From the NCBI RefSeq assembly GCF_017565645.3, contig NZ_CP086136.1, forward strand, positions 7,299,501-7,363,500: DNA of 64,000 nucleotides, written 5' to 3'. Every line of letters begins with the position of its first letter. Positions within the stretch are counted from its first letter, which is position 1. Positions 8,788 to 18,126 of the stretch are shown in pieces. Under the pieces are notes generated by a model. That model saw only the letters and a list, made by a program, of their open reading frames with translations, made no database searches and was not told the DNA's origin. This stretch comes from Bradyrhizobium barranii subsp. barranii (lineage in GTDB: Bacteria > Pseudomonadota > Alphaproteobacteria > Rhizobiales > Xanthobacteraceae). The position numbers were made by a program, and so were the translations under genes.

Positions 8788-10104
8788 ATGGCCGAGTCCG
8801 TCAATTCAGTGCATCGCGGGCTTGCCGGCCTGTTCGATCGAGACCAAAAGCGTCCGCTACTGCTCGGGCTTCTGATCTGTCTTCATATCGTAATCTGCGA
8901 CGCCTCACTTCGCATATCATTTCCGTTCTATCGATCGGAATATGTGATGTACGACCCGGCGGGACTTACAAACGCGATAGCGGCGACAGCGATCTTCTGC
9001 CTCATTGCTCCGCTCTTCGTTTTTACCCGCTTCAGCTTCGGTTATCTCTGCGGATTCTACCTGTTCACCATGGTGGCCGGCTTTCTCTGGCTGAACTCGT
9101 TCTCGAAGCTTCAGTACGACCATGTCGCCGCAGGTATCTCCGCGGGCTTGTCTTGCCTGACCTTCCTGCTGCCTGCCCTTCTCATCACCCCCCGGATCGG
9201 CCGCCCTTTCGAGATCTCGGAGCGAAGCTTCGAACGCATCCTCCACGTCATCGTCGCGTTCTGTCTCGCAACGTCGATAGCAGCGGCCACATACGGCTTC
9301 CGCGTCGTCGCGATCAACGACATCTACCAATATCGCGCCGAGCTGCAGTTTCCGACTGCGCTGAACTACGCCATCGCATCGACCATGACCGTACTGATCC
9401 CGTTCGCCTATGCGTGCTTCGCCCTGCGGCATCGATACTGGATGGCAGCGGCGATGCTCGCCATCGCGATCTCATTTTATCCGAGCACGTTCACCAAGAT
9501 CGCGCTGTTCACGCCGGCTTGGCTGCTTTGCATGACGCTGCTTTCGATATTCCTCGGACGGATCGCAACGATCCTGTCCCTGTTTCTGCCGGTTCTCGCC
9601 GGCGTGCTTCTCATCATCACAATCGGCGAGCCGATGAGGCGCTATTTCGGCATCGTCAATGCCAGAATGCTGAGCGTTCCGTCGGTAGCAATGGATGTCT
9701 ACAACGAGTACTTCGCCCAGCACGAGCTGACCCATTTTTGTCAGATCTGGCTCCTGAAGCCCTTCGTTAGCTGTGCACTGAAACAGCAAATCTCCGTCGA
9801 GATGAACAGCACCTACCCGCTGGGTTTCCTCAATGCTTCCTTGTTCGCCACGGAGGGCATCGCATCCGTCGGCCTTTGGGCAGCTCCCCTGGTGACATTC
9901 GCCTGCGGGCTGGTCATTGGTTTCGGCAACCGGCTATCGGCAGGCCTGTCGGAACGCTTCATCCTCATATCCGCGGCCATCGTGCCACAGGTCATCACAA
10001 ACGTCCCATTCTCGACGCTGATACTGACCCACGGCCTCTGGCTTCTGTTCCTGCTCTGGTACTTGACCCCGCGAACGCTGTTCGGCGGTCCTGCCGAACC
10101 TTGA
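8788..10104 (+). CDS. polytopic membrane protein, Wzy/O-antigen-polymerase-like
   Basis: A 438-residue integral membrane protein with about ten to twelve hydrophobic helices and a long periplasmic-type loop (about residues 285-330, DVYNEYFAQHELTHFCQIW). This layout is typical of Wzy-type polymerases, which are poorly conserved in sequence, so the call rests on topology and context. ATG 8788 is chosen as start; an in-frame GTG at 8773 is an alternative. The C-terminal stretch (ERFILISAAIVPQVITNVPF then LTHGLWLLFLLWYLTPR) has a decayed paralogue at 31.0-31.2 kb. It is convergent with the GT-C-like gene at 10174-11499. Confidence 0.65.
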   Translation: MAESVNSVHRGLAGLFDRDQKRPLLLGLLICLHIVICDASLRISFPFYRSEYVMYDPAGLTNAIAATAIFCLIAPLFVFTRFSFGYLCGFYLFTMVAGFLWLNSFSKLQYDHVAAGISAGLSCLTFLLPALLITPRIGRPFEISERSFERILHVIVAFCLATSIAAATYGFRVVAINDIYQYRAELQFPTALNYAIASTMTVLIPFAYACFALRHRYWMAAAMLAIAISFYPSTFTKIALFTPAWLLCMTLLSIFLGRIATILSLFLPVLAGVLLIITIGEPMRRYFGIVNARMLSVPSVAMDVYNEYFAQHELTHFCQIWLLKPFVSCALKQQISVEMNSTYPLGFLNASLFATEGIASVGLWAAPLVTFACGLVIGFGNRLSAGLSERFILISAAIVPQVITNVPFSTLILTHGLWLLFLLWYLTPRTLFGGPAEP

Positions 10105-10173
10105 GGCCCGGTCGCGCCCAAGCTCGATTCGCCATGGCGAAATCGTTGAAGCGGGACGAACCTTCGTAGCAGT

Positions 10174-11499
10174 CTAGGCCCGCCGGCTGGCCGGCTCGAA
10201 CCTGCCGGCTCTTGCCAGGGTGAGAAGAATCTCAACCATGACGCCAAACAGCAAGACAAGAAAAATCTTCACCGGAAAAAGATATAGTTCGGCGTAATGA
10301 AAAAGAGCCGCCTGCCCGAGAAAAGTGGCAACAAACACGGCACTCACGCTGAATACCGCATCGTAGGAAGACCAGCCTGCAGAGTAGCGCACAAGTGAAA
10401 GCCGCGCCCAGGCGAAAACGCCAGAAACGACGATGAGAAGGTAGATCATATTGTAGGTGGTGAGCGCCTTCATCACCTTCTTCAGATAGATCGTGATCAC
10501 TTCGATCGGATGGTGAAGGACAATCTCGAAATACTTCCGCTTCAGTATCGAATAATATTCAGCCGACAGATACAGCGTGCCGGGGCTGACCTCCTTGACG
10601 GCCCGGACACCGTCGTCATCGTTCCACACGATTCCGAACGGGTTCTCGACGACACCCAGACCGATATACAGATTGTGCCACGCCCCGTGCTGCTCCATCC
10701 GGGTGGACGGCGCGATATCGAAGACGGCATCGCGAGCGCGAAGGATGGAGTACGGCGTCAAGATCGTCAGAACGGTTGTGACGACAACGACGAGATGGGC
10801 CAGCCCCACATGCCGCATCTTCATGAGTGAACAAAAATAACTGACGCCAAGGGCGAGAAGAGCGGCCACAACCCCCATAAGCCCGATCGCCTCGCGGAAA
10901 ACCATTCCGACAGCCAGACCAAGCAGACCGGCGAACATCCATAGCCACCAGCTGGTGCGCGATGGGCCGGTGGATGGAATTCCGAGAATCGCCAACGGCA
11001 GCAATGCCACCAGACAGGCGACACCCAGGTGGCCTGGATGTGGCCCAAGCGAATGATGCTTGTTGGCGATCACGGCCCCGACGGTCAGGACGAGAAACGA
11101 CAGAAACGGCAACCGCAGACGAAAAAGCAGACCCGCCAGACTTACAAGTCCGACATAGTTCAGGATCGTATTCACTCTCGAGACGTCGTTTTCGGTTACG
11201 ACCGTACCGCTGAGGGCAGCATAGAGATCCAGAACCAGAGGCGGTCCTGGATCATCCCCCGCCGAGAGGTCCGCGATAGGCAAGAGACGTTCCCCCTGAC
11301 AAATGGCTAGGATGGCCTTCGTTGTTCGCGCACAATCGGCGCTTTTCACCCATATGGCGGCAGAGGACCAGGAATGCTCGAGCTTGCCAGCCTTGTTCAG
11401 GGAAAGAAGGAAGGCCGGAACGAAAAAAAGCATCAGAGCCGCCAGGAGCAGCGTGACCGGAATCGGCCGGCGGTCCAGTCGTGCAATGAGCTCGCGCAA
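10174..11499 (-). CDS. polytopic membrane protein, GT-C-like (unassigned)
   Basis: A 441-residue protein with a first helix at residues 15-35, an extracytoplasmic loop of about 75 residues containing acidic residues (ADLSAGDDPGPP), and then about nine more hydrophobic segments. This is the usual shape of GT-C glycosyltransferases, which take sugars from polyprenyl phosphate donors in the periplasm. The gene starts 25 bp after a second such protein and ends the long minus-strand operon that also contains gtrA- and gtrB-like genes. It could therefore be the GtrC-type transferase of that system (inference). No conserved family name can be given by eye. Confidence 0.55.
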   Translation of the reverse strand: MRELIARLDRRPIPVTLLLAALMLFFVPAFLLSLNKAGKLEHSWSSAAIWVKSADCARTTKAILAICQGERLLPIADLSAGDDPGPPLVLDLYAALSGTVVTENDVSRVNTILNYVGLVSLAGLLFRLRLPFLSFLVLTVGAVIANKHHSLGPHPGHLGVACLVALLPLAILGIPSTGPSRTSWWLWMFAGLLGLAVGMVFREAIGLMGVVAALLALGVSYFCSLMKMRHVGLAHLVVVVTTVLTILTPYSILRARDAVFDIAPSTRMEQHGAWHNLYIGLGVVENPFGIVWNDDDGVRAVKEVSPGTLYLSAEYYSILKRKYFEIVLHHPIEVITIYLKKVMKALTTYNMIYLLIVVSGVFAWARLSLVRYSAGWSSYDAVFSVSAVFVATFLGQAALFHYAELYLFPVKIFLVLLFGVMVEILLTLARAGRFEPASRRA

Positions 11500-11524
11500 C
11501 GGTTCAGCCCCCTTTCAAGATACA

Positions 11525-13390
11525 CTATTGATGACTGGCGCCGCACTGCGGCTCGCGGCTGCTTTGACGATAGACGTAGGCGATCGCGCCTCCGGCGCTG
11601 CCTTCCGCAATATACTGATTATCGATTCTCGGCCCGGGCACGATCTCGCGCGGTGGTCGCGTTCGTACCCGCAGTGCAGGACGTTCGAAGACCTTGCATC
11701 GTGCAGGTGACGAGAGATACCCCCGATAGCGTTCGATGATCGGACCGACACTTTGCGCGAGCTCTGCCTGACGCACCCTACGATTGTCGCTCGCCGGATA
11801 CCATGCATCGCGAAAGCTGAACAGGTAGCTGAGATTTGGTCCGGCCCGCTGCTGGATCTCTGCGCTCAGCAACTGCTCTGCCGTCTCGGGATTCACGTCC
11901 GTCCGGAACCAGTGCTCGAACAGCTCATTCTCGTAGTGGCTGGGATCGGCGCTCCTGGCCTCCGGCTCCATGTTCGGAATGAAGCTCATGGCAACCCGGT
12001 AGAAAGTCAGAACGACATCGTAGCGATTGTTCGTTCTGACCTGCAGCATCGGCGCAATACCCGCGTCATCCAATACCAGGCTCGCCCGGCTCGCCGTATC
12101 GGTGTCGACAGCCTGCAACGCCCGGACGATGGCGATGGACTCCATGTTGTAGGCCCGCCAGGTCGAGAACGCGGTCCGCTCCGCCCGCACGACGACGAGA
12201 ACAATGAGAGCCGAACATATCCACAGCACCGGTGCAGGAAGCGACAGCCGCCTGGTGTAAGACGGCGCGATGACGGAAAGGGCAGCGACAACGCCGAACA
12301 GGAGTACCGGATAGCTGACCGTGCGCTCCCAATCCCGAGCGCTGAACATCACGCCGGTTACGATCTGCTGATTGCTCAACACCAGGGGGATGGCCAGACA
12401 ACCCAAGGTCAGAAAAGCCAGCGGCTCCCTGCATCCTCGCAAGATCATCCAGAAGCCAAAGGCGGCGCTGAAGACGAGGCTGCCTATAACCGCAGGCGTT
12501 ATGATCGGCAAACGCGTCGGGTAGGTAAGGCCGGCGAGCATGCCCGACGTTGTCTGACCGCCATTGTGATCCCAATAGACCGCACTGAGCGACACCAGTG
12601 CCGCTCCGAGCAAACCGGCTGCAATCGGGATGGCCGAGATCTGCCTGAAATATCCCTGCACTAGCAGGAATCCGGCGGCGATAGTCGCCACCGGCAGCGT
12701 CACGAACGTGTACCCGATCGGAAGCAGCGACAAGGTTATGACCGCGGCCACAAGAGCTGCCCGTTCTCGGAGTCCGGTGACGACGGCGAAACGCGCGAGA
12801 AGCCCGAGGCTCAGGAACATGAGCACAAAGCTGACCTGCGGCTCCGGCGTCCTGAGGATTGCGAGAAAGCTCGTCTCATAGGACGGGACAAGCCTGGGGT
12901 GCACCAACCCCACGATCTGGGAAAACCGCGAGATATTGAACTGGCCCGACGTCCAGAGAATCAGATTGCCCAGCGAAAACATGTCATTCGCAAAAACGAG
13001 CAGCAGTGCCGCCAGCACCCTCGCGGAGCGGCTCGACACGACCTGACTGACGGCGAAATAGGCGGCGCAGCTCGCCAGGAACGGAAACACAAAATCCGAT
13101 GCAGCCAGCGTCGCGTCCAGCGAGGATCCGCAGATGCGATAAATGGCGCTGAGCGCAAAGCCGGACAGCGCGCGCGTCGACCTCAACGTTCCCAGCAACC
13201 AGCTCAGAACGTAGGTGTCCTCATCATAGGCACCGTGAAAGTACCGAAACTCGCCAATCTCGCTGGCGAATTGCAGGTGCGGCCAAAGCCCCAGGAGTCC
13301 GACGAAGGTCGCGACCAGGCCGGCTGCCAACAAGTCAGCTCGCGACAAAGCGCAAGGCAATGGACGGTTCTTTGTCACGTCGACTTCCAA
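11525..13390 (-). CDS. polytopic membrane protein, GT-C-like glycosyltransferase candidate
   Basis: A 621-residue protein. One N-terminal helix is followed by a short acidic loop (FHGAYDEDTYVLSW, about residues 52-65) that resembles the catalytic first-loop acidic motif of GT-C enzymes. About eleven further helices run to about residue 415, and a soluble C-terminal domain of about 200 residues follows. It lies in the same operon as gtrA/gtrB-like genes. It is a plausible partner that uses the polyprenyl-linked sugar made by the GtrB-like protein, but this is inference. A gap of about 140 bp separates it from the oxidoreductase gene upstream. Confidence 0.6.
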   Translation of the reverse strand: MEVDVTKNRPLPCALSRADLLAAGLVATFVGLLGLWPHLQFASEIGEFRYFHGAYDEDTYVLSWLLGTLRSTRALSGFALSAIYRICGSSLDATLAASDFVFPFLASCAAYFAVSQVVSSRSARVLAALLLVFANDMFSLGNLILWTSGQFNISRFSQIVGLVHPRLVPSYETSFLAILRTPEPQVSFVLMFLSLGLLARFAVVTGLRERAALVAAVITLSLLPIGYTFVTLPVATIAAGFLLVQGYFRQISAIPIAAGLLGAALVSLSAVYWDHNGGQTTSGMLAGLTYPTRLPIITPAVIGSLVFSAAFGFWMILRGCREPLAFLTLGCLAIPLVLSNQQIVTGVMFSARDWERTVSYPVLLFGVVAALSVIAPSYTRRLSLPAPVLWICSALIVLVVVRAERTAFSTWRAYNMESIAIVRALQAVDTDTASRASLVLDDAGIAPMLQVRTNNRYDVVLTFYRVAMSFIPNMEPEARSADPSHYENELFEHWFRTDVNPETAEQLLSAEIQQRAGPNLSYLFSFRDAWYPASDNRRVRQAELAQSVGPIIERYRGYLSSPARCKVFERPALRVRTRPPREIVPGPRIDNQYIAEGSAGGAIAYVYRQSSREPQCGASHQ

Positions 13391-13530
13391 TTGAAGGCAA
13401 GAACGTCGGAGGCGAATGCGGACGATCGCTCAGTTCGCCCCTTCTGCAGTGATTGCCTCGTGCATGGGCCCTTTCACCGAACTTAGCACATTCGCATCCA
13501 TAAATCGCAAGCCGTGGGGCGAAGAACCGG

Positions 13531-14493
13531 TCAGCTGCCGGCCGCGAGCGCCCGTTTCAGGTCCTCCTGCACCGCAAGCAAGCCCGAGACGTCCCACCCC
13601 GGTAACGCTGCGTCCGTCGCCCCCGTCACCTGAGACAGGAACGCTCCAAGCTCCAGTCGCAAAGTGCTGGCCATCACCGACATACGCGGATCAAGCGCGT
13701 GCGGCTGGCCGTTGATCGTCATCAGCCCATGGGCGCCGCTAAAGTCGACCGACGCGTGACCGGATTTGGTCCGGATCTCCAGCAGCCGTCGACGCGCTGT
13801 CGCTCTGGTGTCACAGCGAAATTCGTGGCGCCCTCCCTGGTCGTCGCGGAATTCGATATGTCCCCGACAGCCATCCGGACTTTCCTGCGCTGCGCCAATC
13901 CGAAGGCCGGCCTTCGGGGCAAAGACCCGGAAGATCGAAAGGGCATGAGGCATCAAGTCGTACAGCAACCCCGTCTCCTCGTGCCGGGCCTTCGTCGCGC
14001 CATGTCGCACTTCGTTTTCGACGTCTTCCCATATCAGCGTCATATCTGCGCCGTCGGCGCCGGCGAATTCCTCAGACAATTGATGAAAGGCCGGAAGGTA
14101 GGCGAATTCCGTGCCCACCGCGAGAATACGCTTCCTGTGCTGAGCTGCTGCCACCAGCGCCCGTCCGCTTTCCGGATCGACGCCGACCGGCTTTTCGACA
14201 AGAACGTGCAGACCATGTTCGAGCGCGTCAATCCCGTCGCGTATGTGATCGCGTGGCCGGCTCGATATGATCGCCGCTTGCGGTTGCCGATCGGCAAGCA
14301 TGGCCTCGGCAACCGTAGCCACCACCGTCAGGCCTGCGAGCTCGGAGCGCGCGGCGGCCCATGTCCGCACTTCATCGGGCTGGCTGCGGGCAGCCAGAAC
14401 GACACCTTCCGCAGAACCGCGCGCGGCGACGACGACCGAAAGCCAGGTCCGGCCCCAGCGACCGCCGCCAACGACCACAAGCGGAATGGGCAA
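13531..14493 (-). CDS. Gfo/Idh/MocA family NAD(P)-dependent oxidoreductase
   Basis: A 320-residue protein. The N-terminal Rossmann fold starts VVVGGGRWGRTW, and the family EKP motif occurs in HVLVEKPVGVDPESG (about residue 95), which carries the catalytic-site Lys. Members oxidise or reduce sugars, often as nucleotide or amino-sugar derivatives. The start is uncertain: TTG 14493 fits the fold, but a good GGGAGGG ribosome-binding site lies about 40 bp further up and the frame is open there. It is probably a sugar-modifying enzyme of the decoration operon. Confidence 0.8.
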   Translation of the reverse strand: MPIPLVVVGGGRWGRTWLSVVVAARGSAEGVVLAARSQPDEVRTWAAARSELAGLTVVATVAEAMLADRQPQAAIISSRPRDHIRDGIDALEHGLHVLVEKPVGVDPESGRALVAAAQHRKRILAVGTEFAYLPAFHQLSEEFAGADGADMTLIWEDVENEVRHGATKARHEETGLLYDLMPHALSIFRVFAPKAGLRIGAAQESPDGCRGHIEFRDDQGGRHEFRCDTRATARRRLLEIRTKSGHASVDFSGAHGLMTINGQPHALDPRMSVMASTLRLELGAFLSQVTGATDAALPGWDVSGLLAVQEDLKRALAAGS

Positions 14494-14557
14494 GGCCGCC
14501 GCGCGCCAGAAGTCAGCCAGTTGCAGAGCAATCGTGGTCAGATGCGTCCCTCCCGCT

Positions 14558-15292
14558 TCAGGCCGGCGGTTTCACGCCGCTGAGGTAGTATTGGGCGCCG
14601 AACGGAAGATGCCCCAAAAACGAGTCGAGGCGGCTGAGGAATTGGCCGGCGGGCGGCACCGAAATGATCGTTTTCGTTTCGACCTTGGCAAAGCCGGCGT
14701 CCGCAAACATTCGCCGCAGCTTCCCGGGCCGCAACAACACCGCGTCCTTGTCGATGTCGCAGGTCTTCACAATGTACTGTGTCGCCGGGTTATAGGGATT
14801 GTGCTCGAATACGAGCACCAGCCCGCCGGCCTTTGTCACGCGAAATATCTCCGCGACGAACCCCGTCCATTGCGGCGGCGGCACATGATGCATGACGCAT
14901 ACGGTGAACACGATGGAGAATTGCCCGTCGCGATAAGGCAGTCGGGCTCCGTCAAACGTCGAATAGTGCACGAAAGGATGCCGCGCCGCTGCAAGCTCGA
15001 CGCTCTGCGCCGATACGTCGATGCCGTGCAGTTCGCGGAACTTTCCTTCGAGGCCGGGATGATACGCGCCGAGCCCGCAGCCGAGGTCCAGAACATCCAG
15101 CTCTGTCTGATCAGGAAAATGCTCTCTGCCGAGCCGCAAGATGTGCTCGCGCTTGATGTCGATGTAGAACGAGTGCTCACGCCCGGCAAAGGCAAGCGCC
15201 GAATTGATCTTGTCCTCGTAGTCGCCGGCGACGTTGTCAAAATCCGTCGCGACCTGTGCCTGCGTCACCTGAGAGGTCTTCTGTTCGGTCAT
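14558..15292 (-). CDS. class I SAM-dependent methyltransferase
   Basis: A 244-residue protein. Motif I is LDLGCGLGAYHPGLEG (about residue 68), followed by the acidic strand GIDVSAQSVELAA and the post-motif VFTVCVMHHVPPPQW, matching Methyltransf_11-type enzymes. Start ATG 15292 overlaps the TGA of the gtrA-like gene (ATGA, 15289-15292). That tight coupling, and the longer but non-proteinaceous extension upstream, decide the start. It is likely to methylate a sugar, or a lipid-linked sugar, in the same pathway (inference from context). Confidence 0.82.
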   Translation of the reverse strand: MTEQKTSQVTQAQVATDFDNVAGDYEDKINSALAFAGREHSFYIDIKREHILRLGREHFPDQTELDVLDLGCGLGAYHPGLEGKFRELHGIDVSAQSVELAAARHPFVHYSTFDGARLPYRDGQFSIVFTVCVMHHVPPPQWTGFVAEIFRVTKAGGLVLVFEHNPYNPATQYIVKTCDIDKDAVLLRPGKLRRMFADAGFAKVETKTIISVPPAGQFLSRLDSFLGHLPFGAQYYLSGVKPPA

Positions 15293-15753
15293 TCCGACTC
15301 TCCCGTTGCAACAGTCTGCTCGCGCCTGCCGCGGACGGCAAACACCCAGCCGCGCAGCAGGAAGAAATTCAGCACGGGTATGATCATGCAAACGCCAATT
15401 GCACCGGTCAGATAGGGCCAATGCAGCAGGTCGACGCTAAGCGCCATCACGCACCAGGAAACCAAAAGCCCGGCCAGGGACATAACCACGAAGCGAGCAA
15501 CCTGGTCGAAGGAATGGCCATCGACCCGGAAGGTGAAGCAGCTCTGCATCAGGTACGAGATGGCGACCGAGATGACGTACGCGCACACCGACGAGAGGAC
15601 CGGCGTCATCATGCGCGAAAGCACGAACGCGTTCGTAAGCACGAAATACGCGAGCGTGGTCGTCACGCCGGACACGCCAAAGCGCATGATCAGGCGCATG
15701 GAGGATGACGTCATCAGTGCGAATAAGCCGGACGTGGTGCCGGTGCCGTTCAT
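15289..15753 (-). CDS. GtrA family membrane protein (polyprenyl-linked sugar flippase)
   Basis: A 154-residue protein with four transmembrane helices, the standard size and topology of GtrA. The N-terminal helix (FGVSGVTTTLAYFVLTNAFV) and the SYLMQSCFTFR loop are typical. In bacteriophage and O-antigen modification systems GtrA flips the undecaprenyl-phosphate-linked sugar made by GtrB. Its start overlaps the end of the GtrB-like gene by an ATGA (15750-15753), and its stop overlaps the next methyltransferase start, so the three genes are translationally coupled. Confidence 0.88.
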   Translation of the reverse strand: MNGTGTTSGLFALMTSSSMRLIMRFGVSGVTTTLAYFVLTNAFVLSRMMTPVLSSVCAYVISVAISYLMQSCFTFRVDGHSFDQVARFVVMSLAGLLVSWCVMALSVDLLHWPYLTGAIGVCMIIPVLNFFLLRGWVFAVRGRREQTVATGESE

Positions 15754-16808
15754 CGGAGCAAATTCCGTTCGACGCTGTCGATCTGCTCGTCGAAATTGAT
15801 CAGGTCGGAAATGATCGTCGGCGGCCGCAACCGGACCTGATCGTAAATTCGCCCGACATAGATACCCAGCACGCCGAGGAAAAGGCTGTTCAACCCAATC
15901 CCGAACAGGATGAGGATCTGCGTGGTCGTGAATCCCGGCGGAACGATCTGGTGAGAGAACAACCTGACGACGAGATAGAAAGTCGCGAGCAGGACAGCGG
16001 CCAGCGCGATCACCAAGCCCATATAGAACGATACCCGCAGAGGCAGGCTCGAGTGCGCGATGATGCCGTCCATGGCCAGACGCACCAGGCTTCCAAATCG
16101 AAACTTGCTCTCGTTGTGCAACCGCGCAGCGCGATCGAAGGGAATGCCGGTCTGGCGCCTGGCGAGCGAGGAAATGAGACCGCGCAGATACATATGCGGC
16201 TCGTGAATCGGACGGAGCCGCTCGATCACGGACCGGTCAATCAGGCGGAAATCGCCACCATCCGGAATGAGATGAGGCCCGCCAATCCGCCGCATGAAGC
16301 GGTAATAGGCCCGCCTCGCGCGCCGCAGGAGCAAAGTCTCTTTCCGGCTCCTGCGTACCCCGACCACGACGTCAAAGCCTTCGCGCCATTTTTGCAGAAA
16401 GGGACCGAACATCGACGGCGGGTCCTGAAGATCCGCGTCGATCTGGATCGCGGCCGCTCCGCGCGCCAGCCGATAGCCGGTCAGAACGGACTGCTGAAAA
16501 CCGAAATTCCTTGCAAAGCGGGCGATCCGCACGCTCGGATCGTGGGCGGCAATGCTGGAGAGCTTCCCGAAGGTGGAGTCGGTGGAGTGATTGTCGGTGA
16601 ACAGAATTTCGAACTGATAGTCCTTCAGCTCCGCCGTAACCCGCTTCAACTCCGAATATGTCCGATCGACGTTGTCTTCTTCATTGAACACGGGAACGAT
16701 GATCGAAATGAGGGGCCTGCTCAAGGAGTCAGGTCCCCCATTTGCGGATTCGGCATTCACCCCTGACGTCGTCTCAGCCATCAAAGCCATTCCCGTCGCG
16801 CGCAGCAC
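15750..16808 (-). CDS. GtrB-like polyprenyl-phosphate glycosyltransferase (GT2)
   Basis: A 352-residue protein. The GT2 domain (about residues 34-260) has IIVPVFNEEDNVDRTY at its start, LFTDNHSTDST, the metal-binding IDADLQDPP and the NFGFQQSVLTGYRLARG stretch shared with DPM/GtrB enzymes. Two C-terminal helices (about residues 265-320) anchor it in the membrane, as in GtrB. It would transfer a sugar from an NDP donor to undecaprenyl phosphate. A GTG start at 16808 overlaps the upstream TAG by one base; ATG 16790 is an alternative. Pairing with gtrA is strong support for the role. Confidence 0.9.
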   Translation of the reverse strand: MLRATGMALMAETTSGVNAESANGGPDSLSRPLISIIVPVFNEEDNVDRTYSELKRVTAELKDYQFEILFTDNHSTDSTFGKLSSIAAHDPSVRIARFARNFGFQQSVLTGYRLARGAAAIQIDADLQDPPSMFGPFLQKWREGFDVVVGVRRSRKETLLLRRARRAYYRFMRRIGGPHLIPDGGDFRLIDRSVIERLRPIHEPHMYLRGLISSLARRQTGIPFDRAARLHNESKFRFGSLVRLAMDGIIAHSSLPLRVSFYMGLVIALAAVLLATFYLVVRLFSHQIVPPGFTTTQILILFGIGLNSLFLGVLGIYVGRIYDQVRLRPPTIISDLINFDEQIDSVERNLLR

Positions 16809-18040
16809 TAGGCCCGCTCAAACTCCTCTGGCGAAAATAGGTCGATGATCTGGCCGTCATATCCCTGCTTGCGCATGTACCCGTGAATTTCACCGGAGAT
16901 GTGCCAGGCCAGATTGAGAAGCGGCACATCCCGGTTCGGGCGCTTGTCGAAGTCGTTGTCGGAAAGAATCGGGACGCGGGTGCCCGGGATGTAGTTTCCG
17001 ATCTTCATCGAGCCTGGCTTCTCGTAGACCGCTTGCAGGGTGGCCTGATCGAGATCGAGCAGCTTCACCAGGATAGCCGCGCGGCCCGGAAAGGCCTTGC
17101 CGACGAGTGGACCATGGCGAGAAACGGCCGCTTCGATTTCGGCGCGCTTGCTCTTCTGCCACGCAGGTATCCGCTTCGCCATGTCGAGCAGGCGCTGCTC
17201 GAAGCCGCCTTCCGCGGCCCCCACCTTGGCGAGTTCGGGAGCAGCCTGCTCCTCACCGTCGCCTCGCCGCATCATGACGCGGATGTTGCCGCCATAGCGT
17301 GCCGGGAACTCCAGTGCCTCGATCCGAGCCTGAAGCGATTTGGCGATGTACCGGAAGGACGTCAAACCATAGGTGCGCGGATGCTCGTGATAGAAGGTAT
17401 CGAATTGATATCGATCGAGCACGGAGCCGAGATAGTGGTTCTCGATGACCAGCAGCGTGCTCGGCCCCATTAGCGCGCCGACGGCCGAGAGAACGCTGCG
17501 CAGATCCTCGATATGCGCGAAAACATTGGTGAACGTGATGATGTCCGGCAGACCACCGCTTGCCGCAATCTTTTCAGCCAGCGAAGGCGCGAAGTAGTCC
17601 TGATAAACCGTGTGGCCGGCCTGTTTCGCGTCTGTGGCGGCGCCGGTCGGCTCGACGCCAACGGTTCTCGCGCCTCGTTCCCTGAAGATCGACAACAGGC
17701 TGCCGTCGTTGCACCCCACGTCGAGCACCAACAGACCTTTAAGTGAACCGACCTGCTTTTCGCATCGCTCCACCAGCTGACGCATTCCGTTCAGCACATC
17801 TGCGGTGTGCCGTGCTCTGTAGTGGTACGTACTCGGAAACAACGTCCGTTTCGGAACCTGATACGCCTGGTGAGCCGTCTTACAGGTCGGACAGAAGACG
17901 ATATCTATCGGATATGTTTCAGGAATCGCCGGATTCCCGACCGGCACGAGATCGTCGCACAGCGGATGGCGTCCAAGATCCAGAACATCCTTGAGTTCGG
18001 ACCCGCCGCACACCTCGCAACCTTTGATTGTACGCGCCAT
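16808..18040 (-). CDS. NDP-sugar C-methyltransferase-like SAM enzyme
   Basis: A 410-residue protein with the three-part layout of sugar 3-C-methyltransferases (TylC3/NovU-like). There is an N-terminal zinc-binding region with CEVCGG (about residue 8) and FCPTCK (about residue 52). The central SAM domain has LLVLDVGCNDGSLLSIF (about residue 105) and the YHEHPRTYGLTSF segment. A C-terminal domain contains RAAILVKLLD. Start ATG 18040 is chosen because CEVCGG follows directly. The frame stays open upstream only because the adjacent homopolymer reads as proline codons. It would heads a seven-gene operon and probably makes a C-branched deoxysugar (inference). Confidence 0.82.
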   Translation of the reverse strand: MARTIKGCEVCGGSELKDVLDLGRHPLCDDLVPVGNPAIPETYPIDIVFCPTCKTAHQAYQVPKRTLFPSTYHYRARHTADVLNGMRQLVERCEKQVGSLKGLLVLDVGCNDGSLLSIFRERGARTVGVEPTGAATDAKQAGHTVYQDYFAPSLAEKIAASGGLPDIITFTNVFAHIEDLRSVLSAVGALMGPSTLLVIENHYLGSVLDRYQFDTFYHEHPRTYGLTSFRYIAKSLQARIEALEFPARYGGNIRVMMRRGDGEEQAAPELAKVGAAEGGFEQRLLDMAKRIPAWQKSKRAEIEAAVSRHGPLVGKAFPGRAAILVKLLDLDQATLQAVYEKPGSMKIGNYIPGTRVPILSDNDFDKRPNRDVPLLNLAWHISGEIHGYMRKQGYDGQIIDLFSPEEFERA

Positions 18041-18052
18041 GGATAGTTCCAA

Positions 18053-18088
<36 letters not shown>

Positions 18089-18098
18089 AGCAAGTCGC

Positions 18099-18126
18099 CT
18101 TATAAGTGAAGTCCGCGACATTGCAA
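18099..18126 (-). promoter_or_regulatory. candidate sigma-70-type promoter for the C-methyltransferase operon
   Basis: On the minus strand TTGCAA (18126-18121) and TATAAG (18104-18099) are separated by 16 bp, a fair match to -35/-10 elements. The predicted start of transcription (about 18092) lies about five bases before the homopolymer. The tract would therefore be the first part of the 5' untranslated region. Based on pattern only. Confidence 0.45.

Noticed and set aside
8532..8804. 90-codon minus-strand frame upstream of the Wzy-like gene
   Set aside because: Parts look protein-like, but it overlaps another doubtful frame, spans the expected promoter of the plus-strand gene and lacks a ribosome-binding site.
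10128..10141. 14-bp perfect palindrome TTCGCCATGGCGAA between convergent genes as a terminator
   Set aside because: No T run on either strand and no loop; it may be chance or a bidirectional signal but cannot be supported.
1249..18040. Exosortase/PEP-CTERM-type EPS locus
   Set aside because: Although asnB and polysaccharide genes occur in such loci, no exosortase, PEP-CTERM protein or the associated chain-length genes are present.
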